Assembly (NCBI GenBank): GCA_002449765.1
Contig: DJXN01000012.1
Span: forward strand, 62,001 to 126,000
Reading direction: 5' to 3'
Origin: Fibrobacter sp. UBA7003
GTDB taxonomy: Bacteria; Fibrobacterota; Fibrobacteria; Fibrobacterales; Fibrobacteraceae
DNA: 64,000 nucleotides
The notes below the pieces were generated by a model. The model searched no databases and was not told the origin of the DNA. It was given only the letters and a program-made list of their open reading frames with translations. Both the position numbers and the translations under genes were made by a program. Shown piece by piece: positions 49,476-57,751 of this stretch. Position 1 is the stretch's first letter. Each line of letters begins with the position of its first letter.

Positions 49476-51026
49476 ATGAATACATTTCTCCTCTACGCAA
49501 TGTTCGTAGTATATGTCATCGCCGGTGTGGGTTTGGTGATTTACGGCTTTAGCTGTTATTACAGCATCTACTTGTTCCTCAAAAACAGCCGAACCACGCG
49601 ACTCACCGACCGCAAAAAGATTCTCAAGTTCTACCGCGAGCACTCCATCAACGACCTCCCGCAGGTCACGACCCAGCTCCCCGTCTTTAACGAGGCGAAC
49701 TGCGTGGAACGTCTGCTCGACGCTGTCTGCGCCATTGACTACCCCAAGGACAAGCACGAAATCCAGGTTCTGGACGACTCCACCGACGAATGCTACGAAG
49801 TGGCGAAGAAGAAGGTGGCCGAACTTGCCGCGAAGGGTTACGATATCAAGCTTATCCACCGCACGAACCGCAAGGAATTCAAGGCCGGCGCCCTCAAGGA
49901 AGCCATGGCCGTCGCGAAGGGCGAATTCCTCGCGATTTTCGACGCGGACTTCGTTCCGGAGAAGGACTTCCTCCTCAAGACCATCCCCTACCTGGTGATG
50001 GACGACCAGATCGGCCTCGTTCAGGGCCGCTGGGGCCACCTGAACCGCACGGAATCGGGCCTTACGCTCGCCCAGTCCATCGGTATCGACGGCCACTTCG
50101 TTATCGAGCAGTCCGCCCGTAGCTGGGGCAAGCTGTTCATGAACTTCAACGGTACCGCAGGCGTGTGGCGCAAGCAGGCTATTTACGACGGTGGCGGCTG
50201 GGAAGGCGACACCCTGACCGAAGACATGGACCTCTCCTACCGCAGCCAGCTCGCCGGTTGGAAGATGAAGTTCGTGTTCGACGTGATTGTGCCGGCAGAA
50301 CTCCCGAACGACATCAACGCCTACAAGGCACAGCAGTTCCGCTGGGCCCGCGGTTCCATCCAGACGGCCATCAAGATTCTGCCGCGCGTGTGGAAGGCGA
50401 AGGTTCCGCTCCGCATTAAGATTGGCGCGTTCCTGCACACCACGCACTACTCCATTCACCCCTGCATGCTGTTTACCGCCCTCTGCGCCTGGCCGCTTCT
50501 CGCGTTCTTCGAACCGGTCGCGCACTTGCCCAGCTGGGCCTACACCATCGGCTTCAGTTTCATTTTCCTCGCCGCTATCGCTCCTTCCGTCCTTTACTTC
50601 GTTGCACAGCGCTGCTCGGGCTACACCGGCTGGAAAATCCGCATGCTGAGCCTCCCCATCTTGATGGCGCTTGGCGTGGGCATCGCCGTGAACAACACGC
50701 GTGCCGTGTTCGGTGCCGTGACCGGCGTGAAGGGCAGCTTTGTCCGCACCCCGAAGAGCGGCGGGTCCAAGAAGAAGGCGAAGAGCCACTACGCACAGAA
50801 GTTCCCCTGGATGGCCGTCCTCGAACTTGCCGTGGGCGTCTACTGCATCTTCGGTCTTCTGGAATACATCGGCGCACAGAAGTTCATTATCGGACCGTTC
50901 CTCGCCCTCTATGCGGTGGGCTTCCTCTCCGTGGGCGTCCTGAGCTTTATGCACTTTATCGGCAACATCATCGAAGTGCACAAGGCCCGCAAGGAACACG
51001 GCAACGTCGAAGAGCAGGAATCGTAA
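49476..51026 (+). CDS. Cellulose-synthase-like GT2 glycosyltransferase
   Basis: 516 residues. One N-terminal membrane helix, a cytosolic GT2 domain with QVLDDSTDE, AIFDADFVP (DxD), TLTEDMDLSYR (catalytic base) and QQFRWARGS (QxxRW), then four or five C-terminal membrane helices. This is the architecture of processive beta-glycosyltransferases; the overall pattern is close to CslA-like mannan/glucomannan synthases and to bacterial glycolipid-type enzymes of similar length. The product cannot be chosen from sequence. No PilZ domain is visible. Start ATG 49476. Confidence 0.9.
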   Translation: MNTFLLYAMFVVYVIAGVGLVIYGFSCYYSIYLFLKNSRTTRLTDRKKILKFYREHSINDLPQVTTQLPVFNEANCVERLLDAVCAIDYPKDKHEIQVLDDSTDECYEVAKKKVAELAAKGYDIKLIHRTNRKEFKAGALKEAMAVAKGEFLAIFDADFVPEKDFLLKTIPYLVMDDQIGLVQGRWGHLNRTESGLTLAQSIGIDGHFVIEQSARSWGKLFMNFNGTAGVWRKQAIYDGGGWEGDTLTEDMDLSYRSQLAGWKMKFVFDVIVPAELPNDINAYKAQQFRWARGSIQTAIKILPRVWKAKVPLRIKIGAFLHTTHYSIHPCMLFTALCAWPLLAFFEPVAHLPSWAYTIGFSFIFLAAIAPSVLYFVAQRCSGYTGWKIRMLSLPILMALGVGIAVNNTRAVFGAVTGVKGSFVRTPKSGGSKKKAKSHYAQKFPWMAVLELAVGVYCIFGLLEYIGAQKFIIGPFLALYAVGFLSVGVLSFMHFIGNIIEVHKARKEHGNVEEQES

Positions 51027-51030
51027 TCCG

Positions 51031-51240
51031 CTACAAACGATTTGCATCAGGGCATCCGCGAAGTTCGCGGATGCTTTTTTGCATTTCTCGGACTTTCGCA
51101 TCGAACATCAACGAATGCGAAGAAAGCGCGTAGGCGTAGTCGCGAAGCCCTTTTCCGTAAGCCCCGAGCGAAAGCGAGACCAGGACTCCGGCAAGAGCGA
51201 GAGCCACCATCAGTTCCATCAACGTAAATCCACGGTGCAC
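51031..51240 (-). CDS. Minor pseudopilin, short
   Basis: 69 residues from GTG 51240, which follows AGGAGG at 8 nt. The prepilin motif comes at once: RGFTLMELMVALALAGVLVS, with cleavage expected between G and F and the E5 residue present. The rest (LRDYAYALSSHSLMFDAKVR) is a short helical extension, so this is much shorter than GspG or GspH. It overlaps the previous pseudopilin gene by 22 nt and is convergent with the GT2 gene, whose terminator overlaps its 3' end. Role inferred from the operon. Confidence 0.75.
   Translation of the reverse strand: MHRGFTLMELMVALALAGVLVSLSLGAYGKGLRDYAYALSSHSLMFDAKVREMQKSIRELRGCPDANRL
51052..51080 (+). terminator. Terminator of the GT2 gene
   Basis: Arms GCATCCGCGAA and TTCGCGGATGC (perfect 11 bp, one-nt spacer), then six T. 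It lies inside the 3' end of the convergent pseudopilin gene. Confidence 0.9.
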
Positions 51241-51569
51241 CGCAGCAACCTCCTGAAAACGTAGGGTTCCGCGCGAACTTCCACCCACTGGAATCCGCCC
51301 ATGCCGAGCGTCCACGATTGCAAGACGCTAAACCCGCCACCGCATGCAGGGGCAGGGCATGCAAACAAGATGTCGGAGCAACGCTCCGGAGCGGAGATTC
51401 GTCGTTCCAAGTAGGATATAGCCTCTACCACAGCATCTGCCCGGGACTTTTCTCGAGCCGACATCCGGGCGAAAGCGGCCGGGAAAAATGAAATGGCGGC
51501 AAGCCCCGACGCAAGCACGGCAAAGGCGACAAGGATTTCCATCAGGGTGAATCCGCATGTCCGGTTCAT
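51219..51569 (-). CDS. Pseudopilin, GspI/H-like
   Basis: 116 residues. Prepilin signal MNRTCGFTLMEILVAFAVLA with G|F cleavage and E5, followed by an amphipathic helix (FPAAFARMSAREKSRADAVVEAI) and a small globular domain with a cysteine pair (CSDILFACPAPACGGG). ATG 51569 overlaps the stop of the GspK-like gene (ATGA). It belongs to the secretion/pilus operon 51031-55360. Confidence 0.82.
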   Translation of the reverse strand: MNRTCGFTLMEILVAFAVLASGLAAISFFPAAFARMSAREKSRADAVVEAISYLERRISAPERCSDILFACPAPACGGGFSVLQSWTLGMGGFQWVEVRAEPYVFRRLLRCTVDLR

Positions 51570-52513
51570 GGTTCAAACCTCCGGCGGAACACCATACGGT
51601 CACCATCGAGCACGACCGGCAACAACGCAAAAGACGAATCCGTCACCGGCCCCGGATACGACGCACCCAAAAGATTTTTTTTGTCTTCGATATCGACGCT
51701 ACCTCCGGGGGATGCAATCACGCCCTCGAAGAGGGCGTGACCGGCGAGCTCGGCGCGGCTGTCGCCCGACCCGAGCGACACCGCGACGCACGGGAATATC
51801 CCGTGCGCACGGCCCGCGATGCGGAGCCCATCGCGGCCGTAGAGCCCGCCGGAAAAGCTGAATTCAGACTTAACTTCCACAAACGCATCGCTCACAAGTT
51901 CGAGGTAGGCGACCGAGACTCGCCCCCCGAGTTCGACATTGCCGCGCGCAAATATGCGGAGCGTATCGAACGTCGCGCTCCCCTTTACCGCTACATTCCC
52001 GTCCACGTCGAAGGAGGCGCTCCGGACTCGTCCATCCAGGTCCAAATAAAGGTCCCCGTCCTGTATCCGGAACGCGGCCGAAGAATCGAGCGTAAAGAAG
52101 CGCCGGTTCCCCGACAAATGCCGCAGGCGCAAGTCGCCTGCAATCCCTTCGCGCACCCCACGGCGCAAGTTCTGGACAACCAGCATCCAGTCCTCGAAAC
52201 GGAACCTCGCGAACTTCGACCCGTACAGGGCACAAACTTTCGATGGCTCCAGCAACGAATCGCCCGGAACCGGAGCGCACACCCTTCCCCACAAGGTTCC
52301 CTCTTCGGATTCTATGGCCACTTCCCCATGCGGCAAGCCGTGAAGAAAAGCGACAATCGCCGACTCTGCCGCATAGATGCCACCCGCCTCCCGTGCGACC
52401 CTGTCCGCGTAGCGGCGCAGATTTCCCGAGGCATGCAGCAGTCCCTGGAAGAGGATTCCCAGCGAAAGCAAAATAATCAACACGAACGGCAAGACGAAAC
52501 CCCTACATCCCAT
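51566..52513 (-). CDS. GspK/PilX-like membrane-anchored protein
   Basis: 315 residues from ATG 52513, behind GAGGTGG. The N-terminus MGCRGFVLPFVLIILLSLGILFQ is a hydrophobic pilin-like helix without the E5 residue, as in GspK/PilX-type proteins, and the next helix (RYADRVAREAGGIYAAESAI) is typical of them. From about residue 140 the sequence forms short beta rungs (LDLDGRVRSASFDVDGNVAV, ARGNVELGGRVSVAYLEL) like a bactofilin-type or filament beta-solenoid, which is unusual for GspK. It overlaps both neighbours. Confidence 0.7.
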   Translation of the reverse strand: MGCRGFVLPFVLIILLSLGILFQGLLHASGNLRRYADRVAREAGGIYAAESAIVAFLHGLPHGEVAIESEEGTLWGRVCAPVPGDSLLEPSKVCALYGSKFARFRFEDWMLVVQNLRRGVREGIAGDLRLRHLSGNRRFFTLDSSAAFRIQDGDLYLDLDGRVRSASFDVDGNVAVKGSATFDTLRIFARGNVELGGRVSVAYLELVSDAFVEVKSEFSFSGGLYGRDGLRIAGRAHGIFPCVAVSLGSGDSRAELAGHALFEGVIASPGGSVDIEDKKNLLGASYPGPVTDSSFALLPVVLDGDRMVFRRRFEP

Positions 52514-53543
52514 TTTCCACCTCCACGATACGGCCGCCGCAGGCAAGCGACACCTTAGAACCGCCGATGGATTCCACCCGGAAATTTCCAAGAGAATCAC
52601 CCGTCCGAAACCAAGCCATTCGTCCATCTTCCATCTCGACCCGGACAAGCCTGCCGCCGACAATTCCACGAATCTTGAACAGCACAAGGCATGCGGGCGA
52701 ATCCGGGAACGACGCTTCCGGAGAATCCACCTTCATAACCCGGACGCCATCCTTGCCCCTTGACATACCCATCGGATGATCAACGACGGTGATTTCCGGG
52801 GCGACCGACAAGGACGGGGCCGCCATGTCGACTTTTGCAACATTCTCTCCGCTCCCGCGCCAAACAAAGGAAAAAAAGAGAGCAACAGCGAATGTCGCCG
52901 CAAAGGCGAGACGCCATTTCGCCCGAGGCTTGATTCCATCGAACAAGTCCAGGTCGTAATCCTTCCAGAACGGGTCCCTGGATGCCGCCTTGAGAAGCGC
53001 CTTTCTCTGCGAATCCGAAAATTCCCTTGATTCCACAAAGACCTTCCGCCACGATTCCGCCCGCGAGAACAGGTCATCACGCATCAGGAACTCGTCAAAA
53101 CGTTCAAGGCGTTCCTCCGCAGTCGCATTGTCGTGCGCCACTTCCTCCGTCCAATGGCACAGCCGCCCCTCAAAAAAGACAAGGATGTAAAGCGTCGATT
53201 CCGCAAGCACCGCATAGCGCAAGTTCCCGAAGCCATCGTTTGTCCGCATCAGCGCATCGGCAGCACCGTAAAGCATCGCCGTCTGCGGGAGCACCCGGTC
53301 AAAATGCCGCCTGAGACATTCTACGTCTTTTTCGGGAAGCGCCACCAGGAACCGGTGCCGACGCCCGCCCGAACTGTTGAAGCCCACCATCTCCCTGCAA
53401 ACAGGATTGCGGTCCCTAAGCGTTTCCGGAAAATCTTCACGGAGCCATTGCAGCAATTTTTCATGGGACACGTCCGAATCAAAATTCGTCACAAGTTCCC
53501 AAGTCCACAGGCGGGCTCCAACAAAAGCAACACGTTCCAGCAT
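52503..53543 (-). CDS. GspL/PilM-N-like inner-membrane protein with GspC/PilP-like end
   Basis: 346 residues. A cytosolic N-terminal part (1-205) lies before a single membrane helix (FAATFAVALFFSFVW, about 212-226) and a periplasmic part. The last about 65 residues (LFKIRGIVGGRLVRVEMEDG, ...SLGNFRVESIGGSKVSLACGGR) read like the HR domain of GspC or PilP (GI..G..A.I...G......GD.I....V..I....V). The order is that of a fused assembly-platform protein. It overlaps the secretin gene by 1 nt and the GspK-like gene by 11. The N-terminal assignment is weak. Confidence 0.65.
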   Translation of the reverse strand: MLERVAFVGARLWTWELVTNFDSDVSHEKLLQWLREDFPETLRDRNPVCREMVGFNSSGGRRHRFLVALPEKDVECLRRHFDRVLPQTAMLYGAADALMRTNDGFGNLRYAVLAESTLYILVFFEGRLCHWTEEVAHDNATAEERLERFDEFLMRDDLFSRAESWRKVFVESREFSDSQRKALLKAASRDPFWKDYDLDLFDGIKPRAKWRLAFAATFAVALFFSFVWRGSGENVAKVDMAAPSLSVAPEITVVDHPMGMSRGKDGVRVMKVDSPEASFPDSPACLVLFKIRGIVGGRLVRVEMEDGRMAWFRTGDSLGNFRVESIGGSKVSLACGGRIVEVENGM

Positions 53544-55360
53544 CAGAAATTCACCTCGGGCGTGATGAATATGGCCAGTTCGCTCTCGTCTTCGACCTCG
53601 CTCACGTAACTGAAAAGCCTGCCGATAAGCGGGATGCTACCGAGGAACGGCACCGCCGTGCGCACCTCCGACTTGCCCTTCCGTACGAGGCCGCCCAGGC
53701 AAAGTGTCTCGCCGTTTTTCAAGGTGACGGTCGTCTTCAGGTTTCGCGTGCTGATATCGCGCGGGCCATCGCCGCTCGAGCGCCCCGCCGTCTTGATTTC
53801 GGGCGAAATGTTCAGCGTGATGCTCCCGCCCTGCGTGACCGTCGGCGTGATTTCAAGCGAGATTCCGTCATTGAAACTGCGGTAATCCGTAATCGGGTAG
53901 CCGTCGGCGGATACCTGACTCACCAGGTAATAGACCGTGTTCGTCACGTTGAGTTCCGCCTTGTTCCCGTTGAGCGTCGTGAGCCGCGGGCGCGCAAGAA
54001 CCTCGGCCCTGTTGTTCTCTTCCATCGCGGAAAGTTCCATCTCGAAACGCGCCGGCAGAATCCCGATTTTCCCGAACGCGCCCGAAGCGGAAACGTCCTT
54101 CCCCATAAAGTCCCAGAACCCGCGCACGCCCAGGTCGTTCTCGCCCGTCTTGCGCGTAGAACCGCTGTGAAGCCCGATTTCGAAATTGCGCCCGCGCTTG
54201 AGCTCCACGATTACGCACGAGATGGTCACCTGCATGGCAGCCCTGTCTAGTTTCTCGAGAATTGCGGTTGCATCCGCGATTTCGGAAGGAGACCCGCGAA
54301 GCATTAGAGCATTCTGTTCCTTCACCTCCGACACGACAAGCCCCGAACCCGGCAACAACTTGGAAAGTTGCGGCACGAGGGCCTCCGGCGTCGTTGCCTT
54401 CAGCGGGTAAAGTTCCGTACGCGAAAGCACGTTTTTCGCCCCGCGTTCTGTTACAAACAAAGTATTCGAATCGAGTGCATAGGTGTAGCGGCTCCCGCGA
54501 AAGAGCGACTGCAGGAGATTCGCAAGCGGTTCGCGTTCAAAACGCATCTGCAAGCTCTCGCGCACGTCTCCGTACAGCACCAGATTGAGGTTCGATACCC
54601 GCGAAAGTTCCTTGAGGAACACGTCCAGCGGGGTGCCGTCCAGTTCTACCGTATAGAGCGAGTCGTCCTGAACGATATCCGGCACGGAATTTGCGCCCGC
54701 GGGCGAAGCGCCGTTCGCACCCGCGCCATTCGGGCCCGAGCCACCCGCAACACCCGCGGGCGAATTGCGTGCGCGTTCCACACGGAAGCAGTCCGCATCG
54801 CGCCTCACGCGGAAACCGTGCGATTCGAGCAGCACCCGGAGCGCAATCCCGGGCGGTACGGATTCCAGCCGGCCGCTCACGGGACCCGCGACATCGGGCG
54901 AAGCCACCACGTTCAGTCCCGTATTCGCGGAAAAATCCCGAATAAACTCGCGAACGTCGCGCTCCCGCACGTCGAGCGACACGAGCGAATCCGCGACCCG
55001 GAAAAAATTCTCGCCACGTTCCAGCCGTTTGCGGATATGGAAGACCGTTCCGTCGCGAATGAGTTCCAGCCCGAGGGTAGAACACAACGACGTGAGCCCC
55101 TCCAGCAGCCCGACGCCATCGAGGTGGAACGTGACACGCGCCTCCGCACCGACGTCCACAAGCACGGGCACCCCGTAGGCAAGCGACACCGAGCGGGCGA
55201 CATCCTGCAGGCTCGCATCCACGAAATCAAGCGAAACCTTGTCGGGCACGTCGCGCTCAGCGCACCACGCGCGCCCCAGGCAAAGAAGTAAAATAATAAC
55301 GAGGCAAGCTACCGCGGGCATAAAGCATCCGCGACTTTCCTCCGCATTTTTGCGAGGCAC
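53543..55360 (-). CDS. Secretin of type II secretion or type IV pilus (GspD/PilQ family)
   Basis: 605 residues. A signal peptide, several N-type domains (VSLDFVDASLQDVARSVSLA; FIRDFSANTGLNVVASPDV; VFLKELSRVSNLNLVLYGD), and the secretin core from about 390: VSCVIVELKRGRNFEIG-like strand, ARPRLTTLNGNKAEL, GISLEITPTV, LKTTVTLKNGETLCLGGL and VPFLGSIPLIGRLFSY (the classic secretin signature). GTG 55360 gives a normal signal; an ATG 13 codons later would also. The operon then continues with the GspL/C-like, GspK-like and pseudopilin genes. Its ATPase is probably the protein at 20948-22882. Confidence 0.93.
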   Translation of the reverse strand: MPRKNAEESRGCFMPAVACLVIILLLCLGRAWCAERDVPDKVSLDFVDASLQDVARSVSLAYGVPVLVDVGAEARVTFHLDGVGLLEGLTSLCSTLGLELIRDGTVFHIRKRLERGENFFRVADSLVSLDVRERDVREFIRDFSANTGLNVVASPDVAGPVSGRLESVPPGIALRVLLESHGFRVRRDADCFRVERARNSPAGVAGGSGPNGAGANGASPAGANSVPDIVQDDSLYTVELDGTPLDVFLKELSRVSNLNLVLYGDVRESLQMRFEREPLANLLQSLFRGSRYTYALDSNTLFVTERGAKNVLSRTELYPLKATTPEALVPQLSKLLPGSGLVVSEVKEQNALMLRGSPSEIADATAILEKLDRAAMQVTISCVIVELKRGRNFEIGLHSGSTRKTGENDLGVRGFWDFMGKDVSASGAFGKIGILPARFEMELSAMEENNRAEVLARPRLTTLNGNKAELNVTNTVYYLVSQVSADGYPITDYRSFNDGISLEITPTVTQGGSITLNISPEIKTAGRSSGDGPRDISTRNLKTTVTLKNGETLCLGGLVRKGKSEVRTAVPFLGSIPLIGRLFSYVSEVEDESELAIFITPEVNF

Positions 55361-55471
55361 AATCGTCCCCTAGATTTTAACACTATAATAAAAGGGCGTC
55401 ACTCGACAGCCGACAAAACCCGAAAACGGGTTTAGCCTAATCTACAAAATAAGAACCGGAAAAACAAGTCC

Positions 55472-56011
55472 CTACAGATTTTTTTCAAATTCCCTTAAAA
55501 GGGCACGGCCTTCTTCCCATTCGCCGAGGTTCGAAAGCGCATTGATATGGCCCTTGCGCCCCACGTCGAAAAACAGGGAACCCCAGGAATCCGCAAACTG
55601 ACGCGCACGCTCGATGGTCACGTACTCGTCGTTCTGGCTTGCGACAACGCACGAGGGCACGGGCAACTTTTCCAGGGGCATCGGCGCGAAATCCTCGACA
55701 ATATCAATCACGTCGATATCGGCCGGAGCGACAAGGAACACGCCCTTGACTTTTGCCGGAACGGCACCTTCCGTCGCCTTCTTCATCAGCCAGAGGACCG
55801 TCGTCGCAACCCCCAGACTGTGCGAAACGAGAACCGTATCGGACTCGAGTGCGGCCACCGTCCTGTCGAGCGTATCGACCCACTCAGCCTTGTGCGGGTG
55901 TTCCCAGTCATACTGTTCAACGCGGCTTGCATCGGGCATGTTGTTCGCCCAATAAGTCTGCCAGTGAGTGGGGCCAGAATTGCTGTAACCGGGAACAATC
56001 AGATAATGCAT
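55472..56011 (-). CDS. RBBP9/YdeN-family alpha/beta hydrolase
   Basis: 179 residues from ATG 56011. YLIVPGYSNSGPTHWQTYW at the N-terminus is the RBBP9/YdeN hallmark. The nucleophile elbow is LVSHSLGVAT (Ser), ASQNDEYV supplies Asp and GRKGHINALS supplies His. These are cytosolic serine hydrolases with unknown natural substrates. AAGG before the ATG is a weak ribosome binding site. It ends 111 nt from the secretin gene. Confidence 0.92.
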   Translation of the reverse strand: MHYLIVPGYSNSGPTHWQTYWANNMPDASRVEQYDWEHPHKAEWVDTLDRTVAALESDTVLVSHSLGVATTVLWLMKKATEGAVPAKVKGVFLVAPADIDVIDIVEDFAPMPLEKLPVPSCVVASQNDEYVTIERARQFADSWGSLFFDVGRKGHINALSNLGEWEEGRALLREFEKNL

Positions 56012-56027
56012 CAAGAACCTTGTTGAA

Positions 56028-56672
56028 TTACATGCTCACGAACTTGCGCATGCTTAGGATAGCAGTGAGTACGCTGAGGGCCAGACTTACAAGCAACGTA
56101 ACCGCGGGAATGAAAAGCCCGACCAGGAACGTCTCGTGGAAAACCTGCACCAGCAAGAGAAGCGGCACCACGACGAACAGCGAGAACTGCGTTGCCGCGC
56201 GGACCGTCTTTACGCGGAGGGAAAGCACCAGCGAGAACGATGTCGTGAGAAGCACAGCAGAGACGGCCCCGAGAATCGAGGCAATCGCCGCAGTCGATGG
56301 AATCTCGGGATGCGCCAACCAGTAGGCCACCTGCGCCAAGATAGCAAACAGCACCGGGAACGGGAGGATTGCCAGGAGCTTGCCCCAGAAAAGCTTTGCC
56401 GGAGCAATCGGAGAAAGCTGCAGGAGTTCGAGCGAATTGCGCTCGCGTTCACCCGCGAAAGAATCACCCGCAAGGGGCGAACCCATCGGGGCCATGAGGC
56501 AACCGAGCAGGAGCATCATGTAGCCTTCCATGCCCTGCATAATCTGCCCGCCGTAACGCGAAACCGCAATCGCCTGGCTCGCCGCGAGAATCACCGGCGG
56601 GATGATGAAGGGAACCCAAAAACGCGGGTCCCTAAAAATCAGGCGGATTTCGTGTCTAAAGACAAGGAGCAT
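56028..56672 (-). CDS. ABC-2 type transporter permease
   Basis: 214 residues with six hydrophobic helices, starting with FRHEIRLIFRDPRFWVPFII, a typical ABC-2 permease N-terminus, and carrying the SFAGERERNSLELLQLSPI motif (GERE...LE.LL.sPi) that marks NatB/YhaP-type exporters. No ATPase gene is adjacent, and this half is short for the family, so the cognate ATPase must be elsewhere. The downstream hydrolase gene follows after 16 nt. Confidence 0.87.
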   Translation of the reverse strand: MLLVFRHEIRLIFRDPRFWVPFIIPPVILAASQAIAVSRYGGQIMQGMEGYMMLLLGCLMAPMGSPLAGDSFAGERERNSLELLQLSPIAPAKLFWGKLLAILPFPVLFAILAQVAYWLAHPEIPSTAAIASILGAVSAVLLTTSFSLVLSLRVKTVRAATQFSLFVVVPLLLLVQVFHETFLVGLFIPAVTLLVSLALSVLTAILSMRKFVSM

Positions 56673-56765
56673 AATTTCGCGACTAAAAATACAATTATTC
56701 GTGCAAAGAGCGGGCTAACGTGCGCCAAAAACATTTGTTTTCGCTTGCGAAATTGGCAAGAACAT

Positions 56766-56966
56766 TTCAAAGGAAGACCGCAGGGACTAACAGTCACAAG
56801 GGCTTCTTCCCGCCGCTCATCTCACAACCTGCAACAAAAAGCAACAAACGCTTGTTTGCTGGAGCCATCGTCATTGATTGACGAAGGCGCGCGCTCCGCT
56901 AAGCGAACACTGGAACGAAGTGATTGTGCGAGCGTGCGAAGTGCCGCCGAAGTCAACAACTTTTAC
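56766..56966 (+). repeat. Dispersed 200-bp repeat, copy B (open frame)
   Basis: Match of 41609-41804. Here one frame is open through the whole element, giving FKGRPQGLTVTRASSRRSSH, then CLLEPSSLIDEG, then KRTLERSDCASVRSAAEVNN. No ATG or ribosome binding site precedes it, so translation is doubtful. A TATATT lies 30 nt after it (56996-57001), as a TAAATT lies just after copy A. The rest of the 436-bp gap 56673-57108 shows no gene; at 56716-56735 a short GTGCGCCAAAAACA word recurs that is also found inside copy A. Confidence 0.75.
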
Positions 56967-57088
56967 AGATGTCATAATTTGACACCTTAAAAATCTATAT
57001 TACGTCATACGGGGAGCATTGGCGACATCCCGCAAACAGCCAACAGGAAAATTTGCCAAAAAAAAACAAAATTTTCTGTCAAAACATA

Positions 57089-57117
57089 TTGACTTTTGAT
57101 TATAAAATATGTATATT
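57089..57117 (+). promoter_or_regulatory. Promoter of the toxin-antitoxin operon
   Basis: TTGACT (57089-57094), 17 nt, TATATT (57112-57117). The -10 lies inside the first codons of the longest toxin reading, so transcription would begin near 57124, after the ATG at 57109. Confidence 0.6.
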
Positions 57118-57405
57118 ATAGATATAAAAGTAAGGTTTGACGAAGAAAAAGCCAAAAAAGTGTTCGAAAAGCATGGCGTCATCATGGAAGATGTCAGGCA
57201 AGAAATACTTGCCGAGCGTTTTGACATGGACGATGTCGTAAACCAAGACGGACATCCTGGGCAAAAAATGTTTATTGTACTTGTAAACGGTTACGCCCAT
57301 TGTGCTCCATTCGTCAAGGAACCTGACGGAACATATTTCCTCAAGACGGCATTCAAAAGCCACCTTTATCAGCGGAGGTACGAAAATGGCGAACTCAGAA
57401 TTTGA
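57109..57405 (+). CDS. Toxin-like protein of a CopG-type toxin-antitoxin module
   Basis: 98 residues. The N-terminus KVRFDEEKAKKVFEKHGVIM and the later HPGQKMFIVLVNGYAHCAPF, with DGTYFLKTAFKSH, fit a family of small BrnT/DUF4258-like toxins (F(D/N)xxKxxxxxxxHG, HPxQKxFxxxVxGYxxxxPFV, FLKTxxxSRK). Here the final lysine-rich motif is SHLYQRRYENG. The predicted activity is RNA cleavage, from family only. The start is doubtful, because the likely -10 element (57112-57117) overlaps the first codons. It overlaps the antitoxin gene by 20 nt. Confidence 0.7.
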   Translation: MYIIDIKVRFDEEKAKKVFEKHGVIMEDVRQEILAERFDMDDVVNQDGHPGQKMFIVLVNGYAHCAPFVKEPDGTYFLKTAFKSHLYQRRYENGELRI

Positions 57406-57664
57406 CCCGATGGACGAAGAAGAACGTATTCTCATGGAGGCAATTGAACGCGGTGACACAAGGCCTGTACCCAAAGAAGAACTTGAAGCAATCAAAGCAG
57501 AAATCCGAGGATCGGCCCACAACATCACCATCCGGATGAAGGATGCCGACATCGAAGGCATGAAGGCAAAGGCGGCCCGTCTCGGAACAAGCTACCAGAC
57601 GCTCATCAACAGCCTTGTACATCGCTATCTAAACGGCGGCGTCACAATAAACGAGGCGTTTTAA
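57386..57664 (+). CDS. CopG/RHH-type antitoxin
   Basis: 92 residues from ATG 57386, with GGAGG upstream. An acidic N-terminal arm (SEFDPMDEEERILMEAIERG) that would clamp the toxin is followed by a ribbon-helix-helix-type DNA-binding part, HNITIRMKDADIEGMKAKAA and GTSYQTLINSLVHRY, a pattern typical of antitoxins paired with such toxins. It overlaps the toxin gene and probably represses the shared promoter at 57089-57117. Confidence 0.85.
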   Translation: MANSEFDPMDEEERILMEAIERGDTRPVPKEELEAIKAEIRGSAHNITIRMKDADIEGMKAKAARLGTSYQTLINSLVHRYLNGGVTINEAF

Positions 57665-57751
57665 ATGATTCTTATATAGACGTCTTGTACTGCAGAATGC
57701 AATAGAAAAGAGTATATTAGAAAGGAAACGTCATTTCATTAGGGGTATTCT

